This document shows positions 27,082-36,505 of a stretch of DNA of 58,705 nt, piece after piece. How positions within the stretch are numbered: position 1 is the stretch's first letter; each line of letters starts with the position of its first letter. Where the stretch lies: contig JAAHGL010000009.1 in NCBI GenBank assembly GCA_010692635.1, positions 1 through 58,705 of the forward strand. Direction: 5' to 3'. The position numbers and the translations under genes were made by a program. Source of the stretch: Symploca sp. SIO2C1. Its GTDB lineage: Bacteria > Cyanobacteriota > Cyanobacteriia > Cyanobacteriales > Coleofasciculaceae. Under the pieces are notes generated by a model, which made no database searches, was not told the origin of the DNA, and worked only from the letters and a program-made list of their open reading frames with translations.

Positions 27082-28599
27082 ATGCCAAGCAGTAAGGGTG
27101 GCAACAGGAAATCGCGGGTAGTGGTAATTGGTGCAGGAATTGGCGGTTTGACAGCTGGAGCACTGCTTGCTCGTCGAGGTTATCAGGTGTTAGTTCTAGA
27201 TCAAGCTATCGTACCAGGGGGATGTGCTTCCACCTTCAAGCGTCGCGGCTTTACTTTTGATGTTGGCGCTACTCAGGTTGCTGGCTTGGAAGCTGGTGGT
27301 ATTCACCAACGGATTTTTGATGAGTTAGAAATTGATTTACCGGAAGCGACATTTTGTGACCCTGCTTGTGCAGTATTTCTACCGGGTGAAACGGAACCGA
27401 TTTCTGTCTGGCGCAACCCAGAAAAATGGGTATTAGAGAGACAGCGACAGTTTCCGGGGAGTGAACCCTTCTGGCAACTGATGGGGAAGTTATTTGATGC
27501 TAGCTGGAAGTTTCAATCCCGTGATCCGGTGCTACCACCTCGTGATTGGTGGGACTTGTGGCAGCTCTCATCAGCAGTGCGTCTTGATACTTTGATTACT
27601 GTACCCTTTACTTTTATGACAGTGGGGGATGTTTTGCGGGGATATGGACTATACAAAAATCAGCGTCTGAAGACGTTTTTGGATTTGCAGCTGAAGCTTT
27701 ATTCCCAGGTAGATGTTGATGAAACTGCTTTGCTATACGCAGCAACCGCATTAGGAGTTTCCCAGGAACCCCAAGGACTATTTCATCTGACTGGTAGTAT
27801 GCAGGTGCTGAGCGATCGCTTAGTTGAAGCTTTGGAAAAATATGGTGGTAAGCTGCTAATGCGCCATACTGTGGAAAAAGTAGAAGCTTCTGGTGACAAA
27901 GCTACTGGTGTGAGGATTCGTAATCAAAAAACAGGGGAAGTTTGGATAGAACTAGCAGAGGAAGTTGTTGCTAATGTCACGGTGCAAAATCTGGTGAAAT
28001 TATTAGGGGACTCACTCCCAAGAAGCTACCAGCGTAGGGTAGATAAATTACCACCAGCATCGGGAGCCTTTGTTATCTATTTAGGTGTGGAGCAAAGTGC
28101 AATTCCCGCTGGTTGTCCCCCTCATCTCCAATTTCTCTATGACTACTCGGGACCAATTGGGGAAAATAACTCTTTGTTTGTTTCAGTTAGTAAACCAGGA
28201 GATGGGCGTGCTCCTTTAGGCAAAGCAACAATTATTGCCTCATCTTTTACCGATGCTAGCAGATGGTGGCAAGGTTCTCAGGAAGATTATGAAAAATTAA
28301 AGCACCAATATACCAAGGATGCGATCGCTCGTCTGAATCAATATTTTTACCTCAAACCAGAAACCATTATCCATCAAGAAGCTGCCACACCTCGTACCTT
28401 TGCTTATTACACTGGTCGTGAGCAAGGTATTGTTGGTGGTATTGGTCAAAGAATACCCACCTTTGGTCCCTTTGGTTTTGCTACCCGCACACCCCTCAAT
28501 CACCTGTGGCTAGTGGGAGATTCTACTCATCCTGGAGAAGGTACTGCTGGTGTCAGCTATTCTGCTCTTACTGCAGTAAGGCAAATTGAGGCAAGTTAG
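27082..28599 (+). CDS. crtD: Carotenoid C-3',4' desaturase CrtD
   Basis: A 505-residue FAD-dependent carotenoid oxidoreductase. The N-terminal dinucleotide fold VVVIGAGIGGLTAG (13-26), the PGGCAST segment and the C-terminal WLVGDSTHPGEGTAGVSYSA flavin-binding motif are present. The closest family I know is cyanobacterial CrtD, which introduces the 3',4' double bond during myxol/myxoxanthophyll synthesis; the related isomerase CrtH has a different N-terminus (GGSAG rather than GGCAST). It works at the membrane on lipid-soluble carotenes. No other carotenoid gene is adjacent, which is usual in cyanobacteria. It is divergent from ptuA. Confidence 0.85.
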   Translation: MPSSKGGNRKSRVVVIGAGIGGLTAGALLARRGYQVLVLDQAIVPGGCASTFKRRGFTFDVGATQVAGLEAGGIHQRIFDELEIDLPEATFCDPACAVFLPGETEPISVWRNPEKWVLERQRQFPGSEPFWQLMGKLFDASWKFQSRDPVLPPRDWWDLWQLSSAVRLDTLITVPFTFMTVGDVLRGYGLYKNQRLKTFLDLQLKLYSQVDVDETALLYAATALGVSQEPQGLFHLTGSMQVLSDRLVEALEKYGGKLLMRHTVEKVEASGDKATGVRIRNQKTGEVWIELAEEVVANVTVQNLVKLLGDSLPRSYQRRVDKLPPASGAFVIYLGVEQSAIPAGCPPHLQFLYDYSGPIGENNSLFVSVSKPGDGRAPLGKATIIASSFTDASRWWQGSQEDYEKLKHQYTKDAIARLNQYFYLKPETIIHQEAATPRTFAYYTGREQGIVGGIGQRIPTFGPFGFATRTPLNHLWLVGDSTHPGEGTAGVSYSALTAVRQIEAS

Positions 28600-28672
28600 A
28601 TAAAATGAGGTTTTAGGTGTTAGGTATTAGGTTTTAGGTTGAACAAGGAGCCAGGAGCCAGAATCATTTATT

Positions 28673-29728
28673 ATGGGGATTCAGCCAGGAAATAAAATAA
28701 ACAATCGCTACGTAGTGATTAAAGAGCTGGGTGGGGGTGGCTTTAGTAAAACATTTGAGGTAGAAGATCGGCTTGGTGTAAACCCTAATGTTCCTGGTAA
28801 ACTACAAGTTCTGAAAGTTTTAAATCTCGCTAATTTCAGGAAACAAAGTGACAGGGAGAAAGTAGTTGAACTGTTTGAGCGAGAAGTAGAAGTGCTCAAG
28901 CGACTAAAACATCAAGGAATTCCCCAAGTGGAGCAAGATGCCTACTTTCGCTTTATCCCTCAAAATAGCCAAGAGTTCTTTTACTGCTTGGTGATGGAAA
29001 AAATTGAGGGACAAAACTTAGGAAAGTGGCTTCAACAAAATCAATCTATCACGGAACAACAGGCGATTGACTGGCTAGAACAACTAGTAATAATCTTGGA
29101 GCATGTCCATTCACTCTGTTTACACAGAGATATTAAGCCAGAAAACATCATGCTGAGACCAAATGGTAAACTGGTCTTGATTGATTTTGGTGCTGTGAAA
29201 GCACATACACAAACCTACATCCACCAGCAACAAAATAATCAGATTGGGACAACAATTGGTTCACGGGGCTATTGGCCACAAGAGCAAATCGATGGTAAAG
29301 CTAACAAACAATCAGATTTTTTTGCTTTAGGTCGTACTTTTGTCCATCTGCTCACCAACCAACTCCCTTCTAATCTGCAAGAAGAAGCTCGCACGGGAAA
29401 GTTAATTTGGCGAGAGCAAGCAGCGCAAGTTTCTCCTCAACTAGCAGATTTAATTGATTGGCTCATAGAGCCGCATTGGAAAAATAGACCGAAAACTACA
29501 CAAGATATCTTACAAAGACTTCAAGGAATTAAACGTACCAAGCGTGGCTCTTCTAGCTTTTGGTCTTCATTCCCCAGTTTATTGAGTGTTTGCCTTAACA
29601 TCATTTTACTTTTATTGCTTAGGCAAGGAATACAACCAAGTGACGGATTGATTTGGCTGATTTTTGTTGTAGTCCTGATTATTGCTATCCCTATACTGTA
29701 TAGAATATTATCTCTGGTATTTAAATAA
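28673..29728 (+). CDS. Membrane-anchored Ser/Thr protein kinase
   Basis: A 351-residue Hanks-type kinase. It has a glycine loop GGGGFSKTF (20-28), Lys48, the catalytic loop HRDIKPEN (151-158), DFG (171-173) and a GSRGYWPQEQ activation/APE region. The kinase domain (about 10-285) is followed by a basic linker (KRTKRGSSS) and two C-terminal hydrophobic helices, so the catalytic domain faces the cytoplasm. The gene after it, starting nine bases downstream, encodes a membrane-anchored ligand-binding protein, suggesting that the two form a sensor-kinase pair. The region before it (28605-28650) carries TTAGGT-type heptamers. Confidence 0.9.
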   Translation: MGIQPGNKINNRYVVIKELGGGGFSKTFEVEDRLGVNPNVPGKLQVLKVLNLANFRKQSDREKVVELFEREVEVLKRLKHQGIPQVEQDAYFRFIPQNSQEFFYCLVMEKIEGQNLGKWLQQNQSITEQQAIDWLEQLVIILEHVHSLCLHRDIKPENIMLRPNGKLVLIDFGAVKAHTQTYIHQQQNNQIGTTIGSRGYWPQEQIDGKANKQSDFFALGRTFVHLLTNQLPSNLQEEARTGKLIWREQAAQVSPQLADLIDWLIEPHWKNRPKTTQDILQRLQGIKRTKRGSSSFWSSFPSLLSVCLNIILLLLLRQGIQPSDGLIWLIFVVVLIIAIPILYRILSLVFK

Positions 29729-29737
29729 ATTTATCCT

Positions 29738-31228
29738 ATGCGTAGCTTGCGAAGGTTAATCCGCAGAAACCCTCCTGCTTTTTGGCTCACTGCAGGAGTA
29801 GTAGTACTCTTAATCATAGTTTTCGCCTCAAAAATTATTAATTTCGATTCAGTTGATATTTCAAAGTGGGGGCAAGGTAAGCAATCGCAGCCAACACAAG
29901 CTGATTCGCCATTCATCAGTTCTGGAGAAAAAATATTGGCTTCATTTGAAGGACAGATGAGTGCCAAAGTCGAGGCAACAACTGAGCATTTTTCCCGTCA
30001 GGAGTATGACCAAGCAATTGGGTTGCTAAAGACAGCCAGAAGCTTTGAGGTAAATGATCCAGAAGCTTTGATTTACCTCAATAATGCCGAACTAGAAAAC
30101 AACAAACAGAAATATTATACCATTGCAGTTGTCGCTCCTCTGAATGCTAGCAGCAGCAATACCCAAAAAAACTCAGGCATTGAAATTATCAGAGGCATTG
30201 CTCAGGCGCAAGAGTTAGTCAACCATCCCGAAAAATATCAGGGTTATAGGCTTACTCAAGCCGATGGTAAGCAACTAGGTAATAAGATCAATAGTTTAGG
30301 TCTTAAAGTCGTCATTGCCGATGATGGTAATCAAGCTGCAATAGCTAAGCAGATAGCTGAGGATCTAAGTAAAAACACTGAGATACAAGGGGTTATTGGT
30401 CACTTTTCTAGTGACGTGACTAAGGCAGTTGCCCCTCTTTATGAAGAAAATCAGTTAGTCTTGATTTCTCCCACGAGCACAGCAGTCAAAATCTTTCCCT
30501 CACGAAAATATACTTTTCGCACTGTGCCGACAAATGATGAGTTTGCGATAAAATTGGCTGATTATCTGTCGAGACAAGGACATAAGAAAGTAGCAGTTAT
30601 TTACAACAATGAGAGTGAGTATAGTAGTGATTTAAAGTCTGGCTTCCGTAGTGAGTTTCCCGGACAAACAACTGAAGATTTACAATTCAGTGATAATTCT
30701 TTGCCAGATAATCTCGAAAAAATCCTAGAGGCAAAAGCAACTGCCATTGTTTTACTGCCAGATGGGAAAACTCGTCCCAAAGCTCTAGATGTAGTCAGAA
30801 ATCAAACCAACTCCGATATCAAAATAGTAGGAGGAGATAGCTTCTACAATGACCAACTCTCAGAAATCCAGAATCTCAAAGAAGGTCTAGTGTTAGCTGT
30901 ACCTTGGTATCGTGGCTGTCATCTTGACTCAGAATTTTTAAAAGTTTCTAAAAAATTGTGGGGGACAGGTGCAGTGAGTTGGCGCACAGCTTTTGCCTAT
31001 GATGCTACTTTGGTACTGATAGAAGCCTTGAAACAAAAACCTGCAACTCGCCAGGAACTACAGCAGATTTTAGTAAGTGACAATCCCCAGTTTCAAGTTA
31101 AATATGGAGCTACGGGAGAGATTCGTTTTAAAGATGGTGGCGATCGCTTGGGAGGGAGAACTCAATTGGTTGAAGTGGTGAATAATCAAGGTAGTTTAAA
31201 GTTTCAACCTAAACCATCCTGTAACTAG
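29738..31228 (+). CDS. Membrane-anchored periplasmic ligand-binding protein (Leu/Ile/Val-BP type)
   Basis: A 496-residue protein: a basic start (MRSLRRLIRRN), one transmembrane helix (about 14-31), a TPR-like helical segment (65-125), then a type I periplasmic-binding-protein domain (about 130-490) with VIGHFSSDVTKAVAPLYEEN and a second lobe (KIVGGDSFYNDQLSE). This is the fold of branched-chain amino-acid-binding proteins, here as a non-cleaved membrane sensor rather than a transporter subunit, since no ABC genes are present. It is coupled to the kinase gene nine bases upstream. The ligand cannot be read from sequence. Confidence 0.82.
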   Translation: MRSLRRLIRRNPPAFWLTAGVVVLLIIVFASKIINFDSVDISKWGQGKQSQPTQADSPFISSGEKILASFEGQMSAKVEATTEHFSRQEYDQAIGLLKTARSFEVNDPEALIYLNNAELENNKQKYYTIAVVAPLNASSSNTQKNSGIEIIRGIAQAQELVNHPEKYQGYRLTQADGKQLGNKINSLGLKVVIADDGNQAAIAKQIAEDLSKNTEIQGVIGHFSSDVTKAVAPLYEENQLVLISPTSTAVKIFPSRKYTFRTVPTNDEFAIKLADYLSRQGHKKVAVIYNNESEYSSDLKSGFRSEFPGQTTEDLQFSDNSLPDNLEKILEAKATAIVLLPDGKTRPKALDVVRNQTNSDIKIVGGDSFYNDQLSEIQNLKEGLVLAVPWYRGCHLDSEFLKVSKKLWGTGAVSWRTAFAYDATLVLIEALKQKPATRQELQQILVSDNPQFQVKYGATGEIRFKDGGDRLGGRTQLVEVVNNQGSLKFQPKPSCN

Positions 31229-31429
31229 GGCTTGCTGAATAAGTCTGTAAGCTATGCTAGACAAGGCTTTAAATCAATTTTTGACCGAATAAGTGCAAGG
31301 TTTTTGTATCTAGATGCTCATTTTCCTTGCACCTTCATGGGAAATCCTTGGGGAATACAAGTGCTCAAAACGAGGATCAATGCTTCATTCCTTGTTACTT
31401 GTTACTTGTTACTTGTTACTTATTTATTT
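31229..31429 (+). repeat. GGCTTGCTGAA-family repeat with internal hairpin
   Basis: Begins at GGCTTGCTGAATAAGT, contains the hairpin AAGTGCAAGG … CCTTGCACCTT (31291-31335), and ends in ACTTGTT heptamers (31388-31425). Related copies: 36353-36505 (hairpin in reverse), 40203-40370 (reverse, partial) and 50410-50570. The remainder up to 31549 holds no gene that I can support. Confidence 0.65.
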
Positions 31430-31549
31430 ATTCCCTGAGCTTGCGTAAAAGGTGATGAAAAAAGTGATAACTACTAAAGCAGTGGTTATCTGATTTGACT
31501 CCTCCAACTCTCCTGCTGCCATATGTAGCAAATATTAAATTTGAATATT

Positions 31550-33733
31550 ATGACACCCATCAAGCGACGACGGTTTTTACAGTTTAGCGGGTCGGTGCTG
31601 GCAAGTGCTGGTTTAAGTGTGTTCCACCACCAATACAGCGATCGCTTTGTCAGTACTACTGAGTATAAACCTCGCAAGCTAGCGTTGTTGGTGGGAATTA
31701 ATCAATATCACGATAGCGATCGCGTTACTGATCTCCAAGGATGTATTACTGATGTAGAATTGCAGCGACAATTGCTAATCCATCGCTATGGGTTTCATCC
31801 TCAGGATATTCTCACCCTGACTAATGAGCAAGCAACTCGTCACGGTATTCTTCAAGGGTTTGAGAAACATTTGATTGGACAAGCACAGCCAGCAGATGTG
31901 GTAGTATTTCACTTTTCTGGACAGGGTGTTCACCTAGCTGACTCTGACTGTGGTGTAGCTCATTGCTTCACCAGTAGCTTGGTACCTTTCGATAGTACAG
32001 TAAATTCAGATGGTTCTGTATCGGATATCACCCAAGCCACCCTTTGGCTGCTAATGGCAGCGCTGAAGACAGAAAACGTTACCTTTGTGCTTGATACCAA
32101 TTATGCTGGTTGGGGTAGAAGTGAAACTTTGCCTGCGGCTTCTGGTAGTCCTGTTCAACCTCGGGTAAGTGCCGAAGAGAAAGCCTATCAGCAGCAATGT
32201 TTAGCGCAGTTGGGGTTGTCCCCAGCAGAGTTTATTCATCTGAGTAGAACCGGAATTCCTAAGGGAGTGCTAATTGCAGCAGCAGGAAACAACCAATTTG
32301 CCTCAGAACTACCCTTTAGCGACTTCCACGCCGGAGTGTTTACTTATCTGATGACACAGCATCTGTGGCAGCAAACGGGGAATGAGCGGGTAGAAAGTGC
32401 GATCGCTAATATTACTCGCTCTGTGGTGCAGGTATCTACTACAGATCAAGTACCAGAATTAACAGTTAAACCTAATAGTGGTAATCAACAACAACCTGCT
32501 TATTTTCTGAAGCAGCAGACACCGCCTGCTGAAGCCGTAATTACTCAAGTTGAAGGGGACTGGGTAGAGTTATGGCTTGGTGGACTTCAGCCAAATATTT
32601 TACCAGTTTTTGCCAACGGTTCTGTATTAGCGATCGTAGATCAAGCTAGTCAGGAGCAAGGACTGGTACAGCTAGAATCTCGCCAAGGCTTGGTTGGCAA
32701 AGGTAAGGTATTAGCAGCATCTCCTCATGCTGTCGAACCAGGAGCTTTACTACAAGAAAGAGTGCGAGGGATTCCCAAAAATTTGACCTTACGTATTGGT
32801 CTTGATTCATCCCTGGGAAAGGACAAAACAACTGCAGAGCAAGCTTTACAAGGGATCAAAGGTATCGAAGTCTTACCACTACAACTAGCTGAAGTTGACT
32901 ATATCCTCAGCCGTATGACTACCTATCGTCAGCAGGAATTAGCATCATCACTAGAAGCAACTCTCCCAGCTGTCGGTAGTATTGGTTTATTCTCCCCTGC
33001 ATATAAGCTGATTCCTGACTCTTTTGGTACTCAGTATGAAACGATACAAGAGGCAGTGACTCGCCTGCGAGCTAAACTCAAGTCTTTGCTAGCAGTTCGC
33101 CTAGTAAAATTAGCACTCAATGGTAATTCCTCCCGGTTGAATGTGGCAGCAAACCTTACTTTGGAGGGTGATGAACAAGCAGTAATTAGTGAGGCTGTTA
33201 CAGTTCGAGGTGCTAGCAGTAACTTAACTTCAAACAAAGTGACAAGTGCTGAGGTAAGTAACACTGTTCCTACTCTTAACCCAGGAACATCTGTTCAATT
33301 TCACCTCACTAACAATGAACCTTGTGAGCTTTATTGCTCTATTCTGGTGATTAGTTCTGAGGCAGAAATAGTGGTTTTGTTTCCTCATCAATGGACAGCA
33401 ACAAATGATGTAATGCGAGTTGAAGCTCAGCAAACGCTGAGGGTTCCTGAAGTTGGCAAAGATAACTTTCGCTTCTTTACTCAAGGACCTCCTGGAGTAC
33501 TTGAGTTACTAATGATTGCTAGTAGCAAGCCACTGGGAAACACCCTGAGAGCACTAAGGGAGATTGCCTCCCGCCAAGGAACACGGAGCGGACCAATTAT
33601 TTCCTATGAGCCAGGAGATTTAATCGTTAGTTTACTTGATGACTTGGATACCAAGGAGCGAGGTAACTCCAACATTCACAGCCTTGATCTTACTCAGCTA
33701 GCAGTAATGTCAATTTCCCTCGAAGTGATTTGA
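31550..33733 (+). CDS. Catalytically dead caspase-fold protein with DUF4384
   Basis: A 727-residue protein with a twin-arginine-like start (KRRRFLQFSGS), indicating Tat export, then a caspase p20-like domain (about 42-300) and a C-terminal DUF4384-type domain (about 580-700: CELYCSILVISSEAEIVVLF). The two catalytic positions are replaced: the usual SGHG histidine is Gln125 (FSGQG) and the DSCHSG cysteine is Asn184 (LDTNYAG). Strands around both sites are conserved, so it is a pseudoprotease rather than a misassignment. The start is ATG 31550; a TTG nine bases upstream is less likely. It follows the kinase/sensor pair after a 320-base repeat-filled gap. Confidence 0.82.
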   Translation: MTPIKRRRFLQFSGSVLASAGLSVFHHQYSDRFVSTTEYKPRKLALLVGINQYHDSDRVTDLQGCITDVELQRQLLIHRYGFHPQDILTLTNEQATRHGILQGFEKHLIGQAQPADVVVFHFSGQGVHLADSDCGVAHCFTSSLVPFDSTVNSDGSVSDITQATLWLLMAALKTENVTFVLDTNYAGWGRSETLPAASGSPVQPRVSAEEKAYQQQCLAQLGLSPAEFIHLSRTGIPKGVLIAAAGNNQFASELPFSDFHAGVFTYLMTQHLWQQTGNERVESAIANITRSVVQVSTTDQVPELTVKPNSGNQQQPAYFLKQQTPPAEAVITQVEGDWVELWLGGLQPNILPVFANGSVLAIVDQASQEQGLVQLESRQGLVGKGKVLAASPHAVEPGALLQERVRGIPKNLTLRIGLDSSLGKDKTTAEQALQGIKGIEVLPLQLAEVDYILSRMTTYRQQELASSLEATLPAVGSIGLFSPAYKLIPDSFGTQYETIQEAVTRLRAKLKSLLAVRLVKLALNGNSSRLNVAANLTLEGDEQAVISEAVTVRGASSNLTSNKVTSAEVSNTVPTLNPGTSVQFHLTNNEPCELYCSILVISSEAEIVVLFPHQWTATNDVMRVEAQQTLRVPEVGKDNFRFFTQGPPGVLELLMIASSKPLGNTLRALREIASRQGTRSGPIISYEPGDLIVSLLDDLDTKERGNSNIHSLDLTQLAVMSISLEVI

Positions 33734-33787
33734 TACAATTCAAATTAAAATTCTAAATTCCTAAATTCTAAATTCTAAATTCCAAAA

Positions 33788-34360
33788 ATGACTGTACTCG
33801 TTGTGGCTACAAGCAATCCTGGTAAACTACGGGAAATGCAAAGTTATCTTACTGATTCAGACTGGAAGTTACAGTTAAAGCCACCAGAACTAGAAATAGA
33901 AGAAACCGGAGATACATTTACTGCCAATGCTTGCCTTAAAGCATCAGAGGTAGCCAGAGCTACTGGAGAGTGGACAATTGCAGATGATTCTGGCTTACAA
34001 GTTGATGCTCTCAAAGGAGCTCCAGGCATTTATTCAGCACGCTATGGGAAAAACGATGAAGAGAGGATTGAACGGTTATTGAGAGAACTTGGCAGTGAAA
34101 GGAATCGGGATGCGCAGTTTGTTTGTGCTATTGCCATAGCAAGTCCCAATGGAGAAATATCTCTTCAGGTTGAAGGTATTTGCCAAGGCACAATCCTACA
34201 GTCTCCCCGTGGTACTAATGGCTTTGGCTACGATCCAATCTTTTATCTTCCAGAGCAACAGTTGACTTTTGCCGAGATGAAGCCAGAAATAAAGCGGCTT
34301 TGCAGTCATCGCGGCAAAGCTTTTGCCTCACTATTGCCTAAGTTAAGCAAGTTGGCTTAA
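33788..34360 (+). CDS. rdgB: Non-canonical purine NTP pyrophosphatase RdgB/HAM1
   Basis: A 190-residue housecleaning enzyme that hydrolyses XTP, ITP and dITP to monophosphates, keeping deaminated purines out of DNA and RNA. The N-terminal ATSNPGKLREM, the metal/substrate loop ADDSGLQVDAL (about 64-74) with GAPGIYSARYG, and the C-terminal GTNGFGYDPIF and SHRGKAF motifs are all present. The length is normal. Heptamers of the AAATTCT type (33751-33785) fill the gap before it, ending 3 bases before the ATG and leaving no room for an ordinary SD. Confidence 0.96.
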   Translation: MTVLVVATSNPGKLREMQSYLTDSDWKLQLKPPELEIEETGDTFTANACLKASEVARATGEWTIADDSGLQVDALKGAPGIYSARYGKNDEERIERLLRELGSERNRDAQFVCAIAIASPNGEISLQVEGICQGTILQSPRGTNGFGYDPIFYLPEQQLTFAEMKPEIKRLCSHRGKAFASLLPKLSKLA

Positions 34361-34464
34361 TTTTTGCTGGTATTGTTTCTTAAGGGCAAAAATTTAAGCA
34401 CTCAACTCAACGAGCTCTCAGGAGCAAGGATCAGCAATTGATAACCTTAATCCTTGATCTACCG

Positions 34465-34815
<351 letters not shown>

Positions 34816-34890
34816 TCATTTGTTTTCCTATTCTTAATTTATAGGATCAGCATGACACTTTCTATCTATCACTGCTAGGTAGTAATTTTT

Positions 34891-34904
34891 GTAGCAAATG
34901 ATAC
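34891..34904 (-). promoter_or_regulatory. NtcA-binding site of glnB
   Basis: On the minus strand the sequence is GTATCATTTGCTAC, a perfect GTA-N8-TAC palindrome, with a TAGATA -10-like hexamer 22 bases downstream, the spacing of NtcA class II promoters. Its placement before glnB is the known regulatory arrangement. Confidence 0.75.
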
Positions 34905-34914
34905 TTTTTACTCA

Positions 34915-35044
34915 GGGAGATGGGGGAGATAGGGGAGATGGGGGAGCTGGGGAAGATGGGGAAGATGCGGGAACAATTCCCAATTCCCAATTCCCAATTC
35001 CCAATTCCCAATTCCCAATTCCCAATTCCCAATTCCCAATTCCC
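34915..35044 (+). repeat. Composite repeat: GGAGATGG block plus ten CCCAATT heptamers
   Basis: GGGGGAGAT units (34915-34970) lead into an unbroken CCCAATT array (34974-35044), between glnB and the SpoIID-like gene. It has the same block order as the kinase-region copies. Apparent NWELGIG repeat peptides read from it are artefacts. Confidence 0.9.
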
Positions 35045-35088
35045 CATTTTCAGATTACGATTTGGATTAGCTGAATTCAGTTGTGAAA

Positions 35089-36270
35089 ATGTCTCGTCTA
35101 CCTGACAAGCAATCAATCTTTAGCCTTAGCCGCTCAGGATTATGGGCAATTGCCTTAGTTTCAGCTACCTTGTTTGCTTCAGTGATGGTAGCCATTCCCT
35201 TATTACCCAAATCTAAGTCTGTTAAATCATCTGCAGCGATACCCTCGCTCCAACCATCTCCTCAAAATTTCTCAGAAAATCTCTTAGCAGAGGCAGAGCG
35301 AGAGTGGCATTATCGCGTAGTCAGCCAAAGTCTTTCCTTGCCACGACGCTCTATCACTGATACTAGTACAACCACCTCCCACCTCCCTACACCCAAAACC
35401 CAAACGCCACAATTGTCACAAATCATAGCTCGGAATCCAACCTCAAAGAGTCTTGAAACCAAGAGCCAGCAAACAGACTCATCTTCAAGAACTATTCAAC
35501 GCAAGACTCCTACACTCCAGCCATCCGAAACTGTTCCTCTGCTAGACATGAGAGTTGCTATTGCCAAGGGAGTTAGTACCCTCTCTGTAGCTACCTCAAC
35601 ACCAGGTCAAATATTAGATGTCAGTGGTAAGGTACTAGGACAACTACCAGCAAAAACTAGAACCAACATCCAAATCCGAGAGCAAAGCATTTTATTCGGA
35701 GAAATTCAGCTACCGCAAACAGTTTGGCTGAATCCAAGTCAAGAAGGTTTAACGTTAGTAGGCGATCGCTGGTATCGGGGTAATGTATTATTGACTGTTG
35801 AGAAGGATAATTTATTAGCAGTTAACTACGTAAATCTTGAGGCTTATCTGGAGAGTGTGGTTGGTGCGGAGATGCCTGCTAATTGGCCAATGGAAGCTTT
35901 GAAAGCTCAAGCAATTGCTGCTCGTTCTTATGCTCTCGTCCATTCTTTTCGACCTGCTAACCCTTTGTATGATTTAGGTGACTCTCAGCGTTGGCAGGTT
36001 TACAAAGGAGTGAATAGTGAGTGGAATACTACTACTCAAGCCGTTAGTGAAACTACTGGTATGTTTCTGAGTTATCAAGGGGGTGTTGTTGAATCTATGT
36101 ATGCCGCTACTGATGAGATTGTAGCAAAGGTTTTTGAAGGTCAGGGGATGAGTCAAACTGGTGCCAAAAATTTGGCACAGCAGGGTTACAACTACCTAGA
36201 AATTTTAGATACTTATTATCCAGGTGCAGGTTTGGCACTGATTGAAACTGTAGAGCCTCAAACTAATTAG
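35089..36270 (+). CDS. SpoIID/LytB domain protein
   Basis: A 393-residue exported protein: one N-terminal hydrophobic segment (about 19-41), a Ser/Thr/Pro/Gln-rich linker (45-145), then a SpoIID domain (about 150-390) with [26 protein letters not shown] and [20 protein letters not shown]. SpoIID proteins cut peptidoglycan glycan strands during sporulation; cyanobacteria do not sporulate, so a cell-wall remodelling role is likely but unproven. The HG part of the usual GHGVGMSQ stretch is not evident here (EGQGMSQ). I take ATG 35089; a GTG at 35083 would add two residues. Confidence 0.82.
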   Translation: MSRLPDKQSIFSLSRSGLWAIALVSATLFASVMVAIPLLPKSKSVKSSAAIPSLQPSPQNFSENLLAEAEREWHYRVVSQSLSLPRRSITDTSTTTSHLPTPKTQTPQLSQIIARNPTSKSLETKSQQTDSSSRTIQRKTPTLQPSETVPLLDMRVAIAKGVSTLSVATSTPGQILDVSGKVLGQLPAKTRTNIQIREQSILFGEIQLPQTVWLNPSQEGLTLVGDRWYRGNVLLTVEKDNLLAVNYVNLEAYLESVVGAEMPANWPMEALKAQAIAARSYALVHSFRPANPLYDLGDSQRWQVYKGVNSEWNTTTQAVSETTGMFLSYQGGVVESMYAATDEIVAKVFEGQGMSQTGAKNLAQQGYNYLEILDTYYPGAGLALIETVEPQTN

Positions 36271-36505
36271 GGCTGGCTGCATAAGTCGATTGATTCGGGT
36301 TTTGAAGTAATAAGTAATAAGTAATAAGTAATAAGTAAAGAATTCATTATGTCTTGCTGAATAAGCTTTTGGGCTAAGTTTGGAAGACGAAACTACTCCT
36401 TGAAAAATATGCTTATTTTTCCAAAATATTCTCAATTTAACTAAGAATTTACTACAAAAGTGCAAGGAAAATGAACCAAAAGAATACAAAAAGCTTGCAC
36501 TTATT
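36271..36505 (+). other. Repeat-filled spacer before the deleted IS
   Basis: Contains GTAATAA heptamers (36306-36339), a TCTTGCTGAATAAGC end (36353-) and the hairpin AAGTGCAAGG … GCTTGCACTT (36458-36502), which is the reverse complement of the one at 31291-31335. No gene. Confidence 0.6.

Noticed and set aside
31232-31438. 68-residue frame in the repeat after the ligand-binding protein
   Set aside because: It reads through a dispersed repeat and ACTTGTT heptamers, with no SD and no similarity.
34862-35116. Frame with repeated NWELGIG peptides (also 44415-44703 on the minus strand)
   Set aside because: The peptide is only the reverse reading of CCCAATT heptamers, which have no stops in any frame.
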